Position numbers and translations under genes: made by a program. Under the pieces are notes generated by a model. That model had not been told where the DNA came from. It saw nothing but the letters and a program-made list of their open reading frames with translations, and did no database searches. DNA of 64,000 nucleotides from Mesorhizobium sp. (lineage in GTDB: Bacteria; Pseudomonadota; Alphaproteobacteria; Rhizobiales; Rhizobiaceae), in the NCBI GenBank assembly GCA_019635735.1, contig JAHBYX010000009.1, positions 1-64,000 on the forward strand. The letters are read 5' to 3'. Below are positions 1 through 8,312 of the stretch, piece after piece. The number at the start of each line of letters is the position of its first letter. Positions within the stretch are counted from its first letter, which is position 1.

Positions 1-79
1 TCAGCGCGGCCGACAGGGCCTTCGAGGTCTGGTCGGAGAGCGAGGCGTTGTCGTGTTCGGCGACGAGGAGAACTGCCAT
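1..79 (-). CDS. etfA: Electron transfer flavoprotein alpha subunit, N-terminus only
   Basis: Partial gene running off the left edge of the window. The visible 26 residues begin MAVLLVAEHDNASLSDQT, which is the conserved start of bacterial EtfA (large FAD-binding subunit). EtfA and EtfB form a soluble heterodimer that takes electrons from acyl-CoA and other dehydrogenases and hands them to ETF-ubiquinone oxidoreductase at the membrane. The gene lies 24 bp downstream of etfB on the same strand, the usual etfBA operon order. Only the start can be judged here; the FAD-binding C-terminal domain is outside the window. Confidence 0.88.
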   Translation of the reverse strand, partial: MAVLLVAEHDNASLSDQTSKALSAAL

Positions 80-103
80 TGGTCTGATCCTTTCCTGATC
101 GCC

Positions 104-850
104 TCAGATGACGCCGGCGCCCTTGAGGGCCGACACGAGTTCCTGAACCGTCTTCACCTTGACGCCCGCCTTGCGGCCGCCGGGCTCCTCGGTCTTCAGG
201 ACCTTCAGCCGCGCCTTGACCTCGACCCCGAAGTCTCCCGGGCTCTTCTCGTCCAGCGGCTTCTTCTTCGCTTTCATGATGTTCGGCAGCGAAGCATAGC
301 GCGGCTGGTTGAGCCGCAGGTCCGTCGTCACGATCGCCGGCAGCTTGACCTCGATCACCTGCAGGCCGCCGTCGACCTCGCGGGTCACCTTGGCCTTGCC
401 GTCGCCAAGCTCGATCTTCGAGGCGAACGTCGCCTGCGACCAGCCGAGGAGGGCTGCCAGCATCTGGCCGGTCTGGTTGGCGTCGTCGTCGATCGCCTGC
501 TTGCCGAGGATGACCAGGCCAGGCTGTTCGGCGTCCACCACGCCCTTGAGGATCTTGGCCACCGACAGCGGCTCGACCAGATCGTCGACCTTGACCAGGA
601 TGCCGCGGTCCGCGCCCATCGCCAGCGCCGTGCGGATCGTTTCCTGCGCCTGCGCCGGGCCGATCGACACGACCACGATCTCCTCGACCTTGCCGGCCTC
701 CTTCAGGCGGATCGCCTCTTCGACGCTGATCTCGTCGAAGGGATTCATCGCCATCTTGACGTTTGCAAGCTCGACCCCAGACCCGTCGCCCTTGACGCGG
801 ATCTTCACGTTGGCGTCCACAACCCGCTTCACCGGGACAAGAACTTTCAT
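104..850 (-). CDS. etfB: Electron transfer flavoprotein beta subunit
   Basis: A 248-residue protein, the normal EtfB length. It carries the EtfB landmarks: MNPFDEISVEEA (about residues 35-46), the AMP-site segment GKQAIDDDANQTG (about 116-128) and the signature VTTDLRLNQPRYASLPNI with the following lysine-rich recognition loop (about 169-193) that docks on partner dehydrogenases. EtfB binds AMP and, with EtfA, shuttles electrons from fatty-acid and amino-acid oxidation to the quinone pool. The start ATG is preceded by AGAGG at a reasonable distance. It is the first gene of an etfBA operon. A group with cobO and a twin-transmembrane gene upstream is typical of rhizobia. Confidence 0.97.
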   Translation of the reverse strand: MKVLVPVKRVVDANVKIRVKGDGSGVELANVKMAMNPFDEISVEEAIRLKEAGKVEEIVVVSIGPAQAQETIRTALAMGADRGILVKVDDLVEPLSVAKILKGVVDAEQPGLVILGKQAIDDDANQTGQMLAALLGWSQATFASKIELGDGKAKVTREVDGGLQVIEVKLPAIVTTDLRLNQPRYASLPNIMKAKKKPLDEKSPGDFGVEVKARLKVLKTEEPGGRKAGVKVKTVQELVSALKGAGVI

Positions 851-1093
851 GCGTCGATTTCCTCTCTGATCGCGTCTCCCGGCGCTGCTATCACGAAGAT
901 GGCTTGCCGGTTTGCCAATTGCCGACGTGGCGGCACTAGAAAACGGACATCCGGTCCCGAAGGACCCGAAAAACGCCTGTTGCTCTAGTCGTGGGTGGCA
1001 GTCGCGTCAATAAGCAAACGACTGCGACGAAACCGCTGTGTCAGGACTGCCGCCCAGAGATCGGCAGGAGGACCCGGCGCGGGCGCGCCGAAC

Positions 1094-1444
1094 CTAGCGG
1101 AGGTCGAGCGCGGGCAGGTCCAGATGCTGCTCGACACGACGCATGCGCGCCTCGAGCTCGCTGATGAGGATGCCGTGGCCGATGACGGACGTGTGGTATT
1201 CGACAACTGCCCGCCGCAGACCGGCGATCTGATCGCTCGTCTCCTTGCGCATGACCAGCAAGTCGGAGGCGACGTCGGCGCGGAGAGAGTGCATATCCGA
1301 GCGGACTCCAGCGAGCTCCTTCTTGAGATCGTCCTTGGTCGTCATGACCGACCGCATGTCGGTCACATCAGTGCGCATGTCGCCAATCTCCGCGCGCATC
1401 TGGCGGAGCATCTGCAGGATCAAGCTTTCCGGCTCGTCGCTCAT
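1094..1444 (-). CDS. Hypothetical coiled-coil protein
   Basis: A 116-residue protein without a family I can name. Residues 1-85 show a heptad-like run of charged and hydrophobic residues (LRQMRAEIGDMRTDVTDMRS and similar), strongly suggesting a long alpha-helical coiled coil; there is no signal peptide or membrane segment. It begins MSDEPESLILQMLRQMR, a pattern seen in many small rhizobial proteins of unknown function. It sits 32 bp downstream of the rhomboid gene on the same strand and may be co-transcribed with it. The reading frame fits the local codon usage, so I regard it as a real gene, but the function is unknown. Confidence 0.72.
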   Translation of the reverse strand: MSDEPESLILQMLRQMRAEIGDMRTDVTDMRSVMTTKDDLKKELAGVRSDMHSLRADVASDLLVMRKETSDQIAGLRRAVVEYHTSVIGHGILISELEARMRRVEQHLDLPALDLR

Positions 1445-1476
1445 GTGGCGCTAATACCACACCCAGTCACGCGGCG

Positions 1477-2238
1477 CTACTGGCGCCCCCAGGGGCCGGT
1501 CGGGGTGACGGGCGTAGTGACCGGCACCGCGACCTCCGCGCCGCGCGGCGTGACGATGTCCTTGTCGAAGAGCGGAACGCCCTTGCGCCGCATGATCACG
1601 ACGAGCGCCGCGCCGGCAACGATACCTCCCACATGGGCTGCCCAGGACACCTGGTCCTCGCCGCCCGCCGCGAACATCAGGAACTGGAAGGCGATCCACA
1701 GCACGATCGGGATCCAGGCGGGAATCCGCAGCGGCAGTCGCATCAGCACCAGCACCCACACCTTCACGCGCGGATGAAGCATGAGATATGCGGTCACCAC
1801 GCCGGCGATGGCACCGGATGCACCGATCAGCGGCACCTGCGAGTTCACGTCGATGATCCCGTGCAGCCACGCTCCTGCGACGGCGCACAGAAGGTAGAAG
1901 ATCAGGAAGCGGACATGGCCGAGCGCGTCCTCGACATTGTCGCCGAATACCCACAGGAACAGCATGTTGCCGGCAAGGTGCATGAAATCGCCATGCAGGA
2001 AAGCATAGGTGATGTAGGTAACGATGTCCGGAACGATGATCTGGTCCGGACCGCGCTCGGCGAGATCGTAGATGGTGGAGGGAATGTAGCCCAGACCGAT
2101 GGCCGTCGCCTGGGCGAAGCTTTCGCTCGAAAAGGTGGTCATCAGCCACACGACGACATTGGCGACGATCAGGCCGATCGTCACGTACTGCATCCTGATG
2201 TGCTTCAGGCTGTTGGCATCATGCAGCGGAATGAACAT
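1477..2238 (-). CDS. Rhomboid family intramembrane serine protease
   Basis: A 253-residue integral membrane protein with about six hydrophobic segments. The rhomboid catalytic pieces are visible: HGDFMHLAGNM (residues 82-92, with the conserved His87 and Asn91 that help the oxyanion site), GASGAIAG with catalytic Ser141, and AAHVGG with catalytic His202. Rhomboids cleave transmembrane substrates inside the inner membrane; the natural substrate cannot be read from the sequence. The C-terminal 25 residues are proline/valine-rich and probably disordered. The gene lies 26 bp downstream of the cobalamin adenosyltransferase gene and is likely co-transcribed with it. Confidence 0.93.
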   Translation of the reverse strand: MFIPLHDANSLKHIRMQYVTIGLIVANVVVWLMTTFSSESFAQATAIGLGYIPSTIYDLAERGPDQIIVPDIVTYITYAFLHGDFMHLAGNMLFLWVFGDNVEDALGHVRFLIFYLLCAVAGAWLHGIIDVNSQVPLIGASGAIAGVVTAYLMLHPRVKVWVLVLMRLPLRIPAWIPIVLWIAFQFLMFAAGGEDQVSWAAHVGGIVAGAALVVIMRRKGVPLFDKDIVTPRGAEVAVPVTTPVTPTGPWGRQ

Positions 2239-2264
2239 TCAGTGCGCCCCCACGGCCCCCGCCG

Positions 2265-2846
2265 TCACCTGTTCTTCCCGGGCACCCATAGCACGTCCGC
2301 CGCGCCGTTGTCATTGACCACGCGGGCGGCGACGAACAGGAAGTCCGAGGCGCGGTTCAGGTATTTCACGACCTCCGGATTGACCTTCTCCTCCGGCATC
2401 CGGGCAAGCTCGACCGTGATCCGTTCCGCCCGGCGGACGACCGTGCGGGCAAGATGCAGGTAGGCGGACGCGGCCGACCCGCCCGGCAGGACGAAGGAAC
2501 GCAGCGGCTGCAGACCGGCATTGAGCGCGTCGATATCCGCCTCGATCCGGGCGACCTGGCCGGCCACGATACGCAGCGGCTCGTAGGGAAGCGGTTCGCC
2601 CGTTTCCGGCGTGGCGAGGTCCGCGCCGAGGTCGAAGAGGTCATTCTGCATGCGCAGCAGCATCGCATCGATCTCGGGGTGAAGAGTCGACGTGTGCAGC
2701 CGCGCCAGCCCGATCGTCGAGTTCGCCTCGTCCACCGTGCCGTAGGCCTCGACACGGCGGTCGTGCTTGAGCCGCCGCGCGCCGGTGGCGAGACCGGTCG
2801 TGCCGTCGTCGCCTTTGCGGGTGTAGATCTTGTTCAGCTTGACCAT
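2265..2846 (-). CDS. Cob(I)yrinic acid a,c-diamide adenosyltransferase, PduO type
   Basis: A 193-residue ATP:cob(I)alamin adenosyltransferase of the PduO/MMAB family, which transfers the adenosyl group of ATP to the cobalt of cob(I)alamin to make coenzyme B12. The N-terminal ATP loop TRKGDDGTTGL (residues 9-19), the segment RSFVLPGG in the middle and the C-terminal helix motif RTVVRRAER are all present. Length matches the family. Rhizobial annotations often label it CobO, but it is unrelated in fold to the E. coli BtuR/CobA type. It sits between a twin-transmembrane gene (16 bp upstream) and a rhomboid gene (26 bp downstream), all leftward, suggesting one transcription unit. Confidence 0.95.
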   Translation of the reverse strand: MVKLNKIYTRKGDDGTTGLATGARRLKHDRRVEAYGTVDEANSTIGLARLHTSTLHPEIDAMLLRMQNDLFDLGADLATPETGEPLPYEPLRIVAGQVARIEADIDALNAGLQPLRSFVLPGGSAASAYLHLARTVVRRAERITVELARMPEEKVNPEVVKYLNRASDFLFVAARVVNDNGAADVLWVPGKNR

Positions 2847-2862
2847 GATGTCCCCGAACCGC

Positions 2863-3054
2863 TCAGCCGCGCGTGAAATAGACGGCGAGCAGAATGAGGC
2901 AGAGCGCGATGAACTGCAGGAAGACGCGCGCCTGCATCAGCTTGTTGGAGGTGTTGGCGTCGCCTCCCTTCATCATGTTCCAGAGTCCGCGCAGAAGCAC
3001 GATGACGACCGCGACCATGGCGACGATCGCGAAGATGTTGAAGACGGTGGACAT
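2863..3054 (-). CDS. Twin-transmembrane HIG1-like small protein
   Basis: A 63-residue protein made of two hydrophobic helices (about residues 4-23 and 42-61) joined by a polar loop containing GDANTSNKLMQARV. This is the bacterial HIG1 (hypoxia-induced) domain layout; the loop residues N-x-LMQARV are typical. Mitochondrial HIG1 proteins associate with cytochrome oxidase, but the role of the bacterial versions is not established. The start is supported by AGAGGGAAGAG just upstream. It immediately precedes the cobalamin adenosyltransferase gene, an arrangement common in rhizobia. Confidence 0.85.
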   Translation of the reverse strand: MSTVFNIFAIVAMVAVVIVLLRGLWNMMKGGDANTSNKLMQARVFLQFIALCLILLAVYFTRG

Positions 3055-3224
3055 TCTCTCTTCCCTCTTGCCCGGCGCGGGTTCTTGTGTGGCTCACATA
3101 GCGCCCATTGCACCGGATGGCAGCATCTTTCGAATGCAAGGGAAGCGATCTGCGGGCCGGGCGCGGGTTGTTTCCTCAGAACCCTTCCCATATTCAAACA
3201 TGGCGCACAATCGGCGGAGAGGGC

Positions 3225-4076
3225 ATGCGAAACATCGTCGCCGCGAAACGGATCCTGTCGGACGCGATGGGTCACTTCAACACCGACGACGGCTGGTCGA
3301 TGTCCAGCCATCTCGCGATTTCCGCGCTGATGGCGCTGTTTCCGTTCCTGATCTTCGCCACCGCGCTGGCGAGCTTCCTCGGCGCCGACGCCTTTGCCGA
3401 CACCGCCGTGCATCTCGTCTTCGACACCTGGCCGCCGCAGATCGCCGAACCGATCGCCAAGGAAGTGCGCAACGTGCTGACCGTGCAGCGCGGCGATTTC
3501 CTCACCGTGTCGGTGATCGCCGCCGCCTTCTTCGCCTCCAACGGGATCGAGGCGCTGAGGACCTCGCTCAACCGCGCCTACCGCGTCGCGGACACGCGCT
3601 CGCTCATCTTCCGCCGCGTACAGAGTTTCGCTTTCGTCTTCGTCGCGACGCTCGGCTTCCTCGCCATCAGCGTGCTGCTCGTCCTGGCGCCGCTGATCGC
3701 AGACATTGCGGAACGGAACCTGTCGTGGATCGGGCCCTACATGGGAACCATAACCTTGTGGCGCTACGTGATCGCCTCGGGTGTGATCGTGTTCGGCCTC
3801 TTCGCGGTGCATCTGTGGCTGCCCGCCGGTCACCGCTCCTTCGGCGACGTCATTCCGGGCATCGTCTTCACGCTGATCGCGTGGCTTGCCGGCTCGAGCA
3901 TCTTCGCGGCCTATCTTCGCCAGTTCTCCACTTATGTCTCGACCTATGCCGGACTTGCCTCGGTGATGATCGCGGTGATCTTCCTCTACATCATCTCGGC
4001 GCTGTTCATCCTGGGTGGCGAGTTCAACGCGGCGATCAAGCGCTACCTCGACGCCCGGTCACGCATTGCGGGTTGA
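3225..4076 (+). CDS. YihY/virulence factor BrkB family membrane protein
   Basis: A 283-residue inner-membrane protein with six predicted transmembrane segments, matching the YihY/BrkB family (once misnamed ribonuclease BN). I chose ATG 3225 because a CGGAGAGGG ribosome-binding site lies just upstream and because the sequence from MRNIVAAKRI onward fits the family; an upstream in-frame ATG at 3108 would add 39 residues unlike the family. Conserved pieces include SSHLAISALMALFPF, ASNGIEALRTSLNRAYRV and the C-terminal LGGEFNAAIKR. The biochemical function of the family is not settled. Its 3' end overlaps the convergent EamA transporter gene by 18 bp. Confidence 0.92.
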   Translation: MRNIVAAKRILSDAMGHFNTDDGWSMSSHLAISALMALFPFLIFATALASFLGADAFADTAVHLVFDTWPPQIAEPIAKEVRNVLTVQRGDFLTVSVIAAAFFASNGIEALRTSLNRAYRVADTRSLIFRRVQSFAFVFVATLGFLAISVLLVLAPLIADIAERNLSWIGPYMGTITLWRYVIASGVIVFGLFAVHLWLPAGHRSFGDVIPGIVFTLIAWLAGSSIFAAYLRQFSTYVSTYAGLASVMIAVIFLYIISALFILGGEFNAAIKRYLDARSRIAG

Positions 4077-4931
4077 TGTGGCGAGCGCCACGCCCGCCGA
4101 CGCGATGGCCATTCCCGCGATCTGGACGAGGGTGAGCGTTTCGCCGAACAGGGGCCAGGCCATCAGCGCGGTGACCGCGGGGACCAGGTAGAACAACGAC
4201 GACACTTTCGCGACGGATCCCTCGCGGATCAGATACATCAGCAGAAAGATCGCGCCGATCGACAGCACGAAGACCAGCCAGACCAGGGCGAAGACCAGTT
4301 CACCGGTCAGCGCGAACTCCCGCGTCTCCAGCAAGAACGACATCGCCGCCATGAGGACTGTCGCGCCGACATATTGCCAGAAGCTGCCGGTGACGAGGTC
4401 GAGGCCGCCGACGAAGCGCTTCTGCCAGATGGTGCCTGCGCTCATCGCGACGACCCCTAGCACCATCGCGCTCAGCGCGGCCGGCGTCAGCGCGTCCGCC
4501 GCCGCGCCGAGCTTCGGCCAGATGACGACCACGACGCCGGCAAACCCAAGCCCCAGGCCCAGCCAGTTACGCGGATCGATGTGTTCGCGCAGCGCCACAC
4601 CCGCGACCAGCGCGGTGATCAGCGGCTGCAGGCCGACGATCAATGCGGAGAAACCTGCCGTCATGCCGTGCCGTATCGCCCAGAATGTGCCGCCGAGATA
4701 GACGCCGTGCATAAGCGCACCGGCGAGTGCCGCATGCGCCCCGCCCCGCGCATCGGCCCGCCTGGCGCCCATTGCCAGCCCGATCGCACCGATAATGAGC
4801 ATAGTCAGGCCGAACCGCACGGCAAGGAAGGAGAACGGCTCCGCCCATGGCATGGCATAGCGCGCGCCGATGAAGCCGGTTGCCCAGAGCACGACGAACA
4901 GCGCGGGAACGTAGGCGGCTCGGGAAATCAT
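4059..4931 (-). CDS. DMT superfamily (EamA) transporter
   Basis: A 290-residue membrane protein with ten hydrophobic helices arranged as two EamA repeats (about residues 8-140 and 150-283), the drug/metabolite transporter layout. The opening ALFVVLWATGFIGARYAMPW and the mid-protein GLQPLITALVAG are typical of this family. Such carriers usually export amino acids, nucleosides or other small metabolites in exchange for protons; the substrate here cannot be deduced. It is monocistronic and convergent with the YihY-family gene, whose last codons it overlaps. Confidence 0.92.
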   Translation of the reverse strand: MISRAAYVPALFVVLWATGFIGARYAMPWAEPFSFLAVRFGLTMLIIGAIGLAMGARRADARGGAHAALAGALMHGVYLGGTFWAIRHGMTAGFSALIVGLQPLITALVAGVALREHIDPRNWLGLGLGFAGVVVVIWPKLGAAADALTPAALSAMVLGVVAMSAGTIWQKRFVGGLDLVTGSFWQYVGATVLMAAMSFLLETREFALTGELVFALVWLVFVLSIGAIFLLMYLIREGSVAKVSSLFYLVPAVTALMAWPLFGETLTLVQIAGMAIASAGVALATSTRNA

Positions 4932-5055
4932 GGAAAGTCGCGTCCGGTGGGCCGGATCGCTCTAATTGAACCGATCCGGGCAAGCAAAGCGAAACGAATG
5001 GTCCACATTCTGCGCGCCGGGCGCATGGGGAGGGCAAAGCTGCGGGGTGCAGCGC

Positions 5056-5352
5056 ATGCTTTCGAGTCTCGATACCAGTTCGCTGATGTTCGCGATCACG
5101 ATCGTCGCGATCTTGTCGCTTCTGCTCGGGATGGCTCTCGACGGGGTAATGCAGGACGACGGCTTCGGCCCGTTCGGCAACATGGTCATCATCACGGCGG
5201 GCTTCTTTCTCGGCATCCTCGCGGCAAACCGGTGGGGTTTCCGGTTCAGCGAGCTCGAGATCGCCGTTGCCACCGGTCTGGGCGGCGCTTTCGTCGCGCT
5301 GTTCACTCTCTCGCTGGCGAAGGCCGGGATAGGGTGGGCGCTGCGCTCCTAG
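5056..5352 (+). CDS. Small hypothetical membrane protein
   Basis: A 98-residue protein starting at ATG 5056 (MLSSLDTSSLMFAITIVAIL), with three hydrophobic segments at about residues 10-26, 40-57 and 67-89, the last two separated by GFRFSELEIAVATGLGGA. The reading frame remains open for 30 codons upstream, but the extra residues are polar and unlikely; the first segment fits an inner-membrane helix. I do not recognise a named family. It overlaps the 3' end of the convergent gluQ gene by 4 bp, and it is divergent from the EamA transporter gene. Confidence 0.65.
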   Translation: MLSSLDTSSLMFAITIVAILSLLLGMALDGVMQDDGFGPFGNMVIITAGFFLGILAANRWGFRFSELEIAVATGLGGAFVALFTLSLAKAGIGWALRS

Positions 5353-6233
5353 AGCCCTTCCAGCGCAAGCGCACGAACCTCCTCTGGGCTCAGGCCGCTT
5401 TCTCGCAGCGCCCTGAGCCCCGTGTCGCGCCGGCTCTTGGCGAGCTTGCGGCCGTCCTCGCCGACGATCAGGGTGTGGTGCCGGTAGCGCGGTGCCGACA
5501 GGCCCAGCAGCGCCTGCAGCAGGCGATGGATCGCCGTGGCGTGGAAGAGATCCTGGCCTCGCACGACGTCGGTGACGCCCTGGATCGCGTCGTCGACGGT
5601 GACCGAGAGATGATAGCTCGCCGGCGCGTCCGAGCGCGACAGGATCACGTCGCCCCAGATCTCGGGTCGGGCCGCGACCTTTCCGGTTTCGCCCAGCGGT
5701 CCTGCGCCGAGTTCGGTCCAGGCGAGTTTCTCCCCGGCCTTCGCCAACGCCGCTTCCACGTCGAGGCGCCAGGCGTGCGGGGCGCCCGAGGCAATGCGCT
5801 TCTGCCGCTCGCGGCGCGTCAGGAAACGGTCGACATCGGGATAGAGCGGCGCCCCGTCCGGGTCGCGCGGCCAGCGGCGCGCCGGTGTCTCGCTCTCCGC
5901 GATATGGTCGCGGATCTGCCCGCGGCTCATGAACGAGGGGTAGACGACACCCATCGCCTTCAATCGGTCGAGTGCGTCCGCGTAGTCGGCGAAATGCTCC
6001 GACTGGCGGCGCACCGGCTTTTCCCATTCGATGCCGAGCCATTCCAGGTCGCGATAGATGCCGGCCTCGAATTCCGGCATGCAGCGCTTGAGGTCGATGT
6101 CCTCGATACGCAGCAGGAAGCGGCCGCCCGCCTCGCTGGCCAGACGCTGGTTCAGAAGCGCAGAGCGGGCATGGCCGAGATGAAGCTCGCCATTGGGGCT
6201 CGGGGCAAATCGGAAAACGGGTGGACTCGCCAA
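5349..6233 (-). CDS. gluQ: Glutamyl-Q tRNA(Asp) synthetase
   Basis: A 294-residue GluRS paralogue lacking the anticodon-binding domain, the hallmark of GluQRS, which charges glutamate onto the queuosine base at position 34 of tRNA-Asp. The class I signature HLGH lies at residues 18-21, right after FAPSPNGE, and the KMSKS-like loop appears as GRKLAKS near residue 260. LLRIEDID and the segment DLEWLGIEW are also conserved. The zinc-binding cysteines described for the E. coli enzyme are replaced (GVVYPSFMSRGQI around residues 95-107), so this looks like a zinc-free variant. It is divergent from the AlkA-type glycosylase gene. Confidence 0.94.
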   Translation of the reverse strand: MASPPVFRFAPSPNGELHLGHARSALLNQRLASEAGGRFLLRIEDIDLKRCMPEFEAGIYRDLEWLGIEWEKPVRRQSEHFADYADALDRLKAMGVVYPSFMSRGQIRDHIAESETPARRWPRDPDGAPLYPDVDRFLTRRERQKRIASGAPHAWRLDVEAALAKAGEKLAWTELGAGPLGETGKVAARPEIWGDVILSRSDAPASYHLSVTVDDAIQGVTDVVRGQDLFHATAIHRLLQALLGLSAPRYRHHTLIVGEDGRKLAKSRRDTGLRALRESGLSPEEVRALALEGL

Positions 6234-6324
6234 GTCTGTCCTGCTGGGTGGAGTGGGCGCGAGAGCGTTGCCGCCCTGGCAGTTTCATTGCTACGGCTTT
6301 TTGGGCGCAAGGAAAAGGAAGTGC

Positions 6325-6993
6325 ATGCGGCGGATTTCCAGTGATCGCGACATTGACGACGCGCTCGACGCGCTTGTCGCGGCAGATCGGAGGCTGGCTG
6401 CTGTCCGCGCCGCCGCCGGCGAGGTGCCGCTGCGCCTGTCGTCGCCGGGCTTTTCCAGCCTGGTCTCGATCGTCGTTTCGCAGCAGGTGTCGCGCACCAG
6501 CGCCGATGCGATTCTCGGCCGGCTGGTCTCGCTGGTCGAGCCGCTGACGCCAGGTGCGGTGCTCGCCGCCGATCCGCACCTCTTCCGCCAGGCCGGCCTG
6601 TCGCGCCCCAAGCAGGCGACCATGCTGGCATTGTCGCGAGCCGTGAGCGACGGGCTCGACCTCGACGGCCTCTGCGACCGCGACGCGGAGGCCGCGATCA
6701 CCGAGCTGACCGTCGTTCCGGGCATCGGCCGCTGGACCGCGGAAGTCTACCTTCTTGCCTGCGCCGGCCACCCGGATGTCTTTCCGGCGCGTGACGTCGC
6801 GCTGCAGAGCGCGGTCGGTGCCGCGCTCTGCATCGACCCCCGCCCGGGCGAGAAAGCGCTGATCTCGATCGCCGAATCATGGGCACCCTGGCGCGCCGTG
6901 GCCGCGCGCCTGTTCTGGGCCTACTACCGCCACCTCAAGGGCCGGGAGGCCGCGCCGGCCTCCCAGAGCCCGCTAAACCTAGAAAAAAACTGA
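6325..6993 (+). CDS. DNA-3-methyladenine glycosylase II (AlkA family)
   Basis: A 222-residue HhH-GPD base-excision repair glycosylase. The helix-hairpin-helix is at residues 128-149 (LTVVPGIGRWTAEVYLL) and the catalytic aspartate of the GPD motif is Asp157 in FPARDVALQ. The central segment VSQQVSRTSADAILGRL matches AlkA-type enzymes. ATG 6325 follows a purine-rich ribosome-binding stretch (AAGGAAAAGGAAG); the frame is open for 44 further codons upstream but those residues would lie over the gluQ leader and do not match the family. It removes alkylated purines from DNA. It shares a 91-bp divergent intergenic region with gluQ. Confidence 0.92.
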   Translation: MRRISSDRDIDDALDALVAADRRLAAVRAAAGEVPLRLSSPGFSSLVSIVVSQQVSRTSADAILGRLVSLVEPLTPGAVLAADPHLFRQAGLSRPKQATMLALSRAVSDGLDLDGLCDRDAEAAITELTVVPGIGRWTAEVYLLACAGHPDVFPARDVALQSAVGAALCIDPRPGEKALISIAESWAPWRAVAARLFWAYYRHLKGREAAPASQSPLNLEKN

Positions 6994-7104
6994 ATAAATG
7001 GGGCATTGCGGCAACAGTCCGGCCGTTTTCACCGCTTCACAATCCTGTCACGTCTCGCTTACAGTATCCGCGCCGATTGCTTCGGGCCGCAGGAGAAACG
7101 CGAC

Positions 7105-7662
7105 GTGACTGTTCATGTCTCGCCAGATGGTTTGCCGGCACTGGTGCTGAACGCGGACTACCGTCCGCTCAGCTATTATCCGCTGTCGCTCTGGTCCTGG
7201 CAGGACGCGATCAAGGCCGTCTTCCTCGACCGGGTGAACATCGTCGCCGAATACGAGCACGAAGTATCGTCGCCGAGCTTCTCGATGCGGTTGCCCTCGG
7301 TCGTTTGCCTGAAGAGCTACGTCAAGCCGTCGCGCAACCCGGCGTTCACGCGCTTCAACGTGTTCCTGCGCGACCGCTTCCAGTGCCAGTATTGCAGTTC
7401 GACCGAGGATCTGACCTTCGATCACGTCATCCCGCGCCGCTGCGGCGGGGCGACGACGTGGGAAAACGTCGTTGCCGCCTGCTCGCCCTGCAATCTCAGG
7501 AAGGGCGGCATGCTGCCGGCGCAGGCAAAGATGTGGCCGATGCAGAAGCCCTATCATCCGACCGTGCATGATCTGCACAACAATGGCCGGCTGTTCCCGC
7601 CCAACCATCTGCACGAAAGCTGGATGGACTATCTCTACTGGGATGTGGAGCTGGAGCCGTAG
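7105..7662 (+). CDS. HNH endonuclease family protein
   Basis: A 185-residue protein starting at GTG 7105, which is preceded by a good AGGAG box. The C-terminal half is an HNH nuclease fold: a zinc pair CQYC (residues 94-97), the core DH (106-107) in TFDHVIPRR, and a second pair CSPC followed by Asn130. The N-terminal half (LVLNADYRPLSYYPLSLWSW) is a conserved feature of the alphaproteobacterial orthologues. It is chromosomal, monocistronic and widely kept in rhizobia, so a housekeeping DNA or RNA processing role is more likely than a homing or restriction role, but this is inference. A perfect 10-bp inverted repeat follows the stop codon. Confidence 0.9.
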   Translation: MTVHVSPDGLPALVLNADYRPLSYYPLSLWSWQDAIKAVFLDRVNIVAEYEHEVSSPSFSMRLPSVVCLKSYVKPSRNPAFTRFNVFLRDRFQCQYCSSTEDLTFDHVIPRRCGGATTWENVVAACSPCNLRKGGMLPAQAKMWPMQKPYHPTVHDLHNNGRLFPPNHLHESWMDYLYWDVELEP

Positions 7663-7666
7663 CTCT

Positions 7667-7690
7667 CCTCTCCCCGTTCACGGGGAGAGG
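7667..7690. terminator. Perfect inverted repeat between convergent genes
   Basis: CCTCTCCCCG and CGGGGAGAGG flank a TTCA loop, forming a perfect 10-bp stem. It starts 4 bp after the HNH gene stop and lies just beyond the dsbB stop on the other strand. There is no T-run, so it may act as a bidirectional barrier or simply be a member of the intergenic CCTC-CCCCG hairpin family also seen at 47805-47826 and 47901-47923. Confidence 0.5.
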
Positions 7691-7693
7691 GAA

Positions 7694-8206
7694 TCACTTT
7701 CCGAGCGCCGCGCGATACCCGACCGCCGCCCAGAACGCGCTGGCGAGCACGTTCCAGCCTGCGAAGGAAAGTCCTAGGAATCGGCCGGCGGCTTCGTCGC
7801 AGGACGGCGGGATCAGCGTGTTCAGCTGGTCGAGCACGCCGTTGCCCGACCCTTGGGGTGCGACAACTGCGCCGCAGCTCGCCGGTCCCGGCCACCAGTG
7901 CCACTCGACGCCGGAATGGTAGATCGCGAGGCCCAGCCCGTAGGTCATCAGGAGCGCGCCGGCGAGCAGGAGCAGGCGGGCGACGATGGGCGGCCAGCGC
8001 AGCCAGATCGCGACCAGCGCCAGCGCCATCAGCGGCACGCCGACATAGTAGGGCGTGCGCTGCTCGAGGCAGAGCATGCAGGGGATATATCCGCCGATAT
8101 GTTCGAAACCGAGCGCGGTGCCGACAGTCGCCGCCATGCCGAGAAGCAGGGCAAGCGCGGCCCATTTCTGGGTTTCGCCGATCGGTGAGGCAAGGGACAT
8201 GGGCAT
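7694..8206 (-). CDS. dsbB: Disulfide bond formation protein B
   Basis: A 170-residue four-helix inner-membrane quinone reductase that reoxidises DsbA. The two redox pairs are clear: Cys43-Cys46 in IPCMLCLEQRTPYY in the first periplasmic loop and Cys111 with Cys136 in the second loop (PASCGAVV and PPSCDEAA). Conserved arginine of LEQR for quinone binding is present. I start it at ATG 8206 (MPMSL); the frame is open much farther upstream, but that extension runs through the tRNA-Leu gene on the opposite strand and is an artefact. The gene is convergent with the HNH gene. Confidence 0.93.
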   Translation of the reverse strand: MPMSLASPIGETQKWAALALLLGMAATVGTALGFEHIGGYIPCMLCLEQRTPYYVGVPLMALALVAIWLRWPPIVARLLLLAGALLMTYGLGLAIYHSGVEWHWWPGPASCGAVVAPQGSGNGVLDQLNTLIPPSCDEAAGRFLGLSFAGWNVLASAFWAAVGYRAALGK

Positions 8207-8312
8207 GGTCGCTCCGGCAGGGTATCGGGCGCGAGCAACGCCATGTTCGCGACAAATGCAAGGCCGGTAAGCTTCACAAGCCCGCGACTTCGGCGCGCAG
8301 TGTGAAGACAGG

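Noticed and set aside
4567..6771. 734-codon leftward frame across the EamA and gluQ genes
   Set aside because: Out of frame with both real genes and without recognisable domains.
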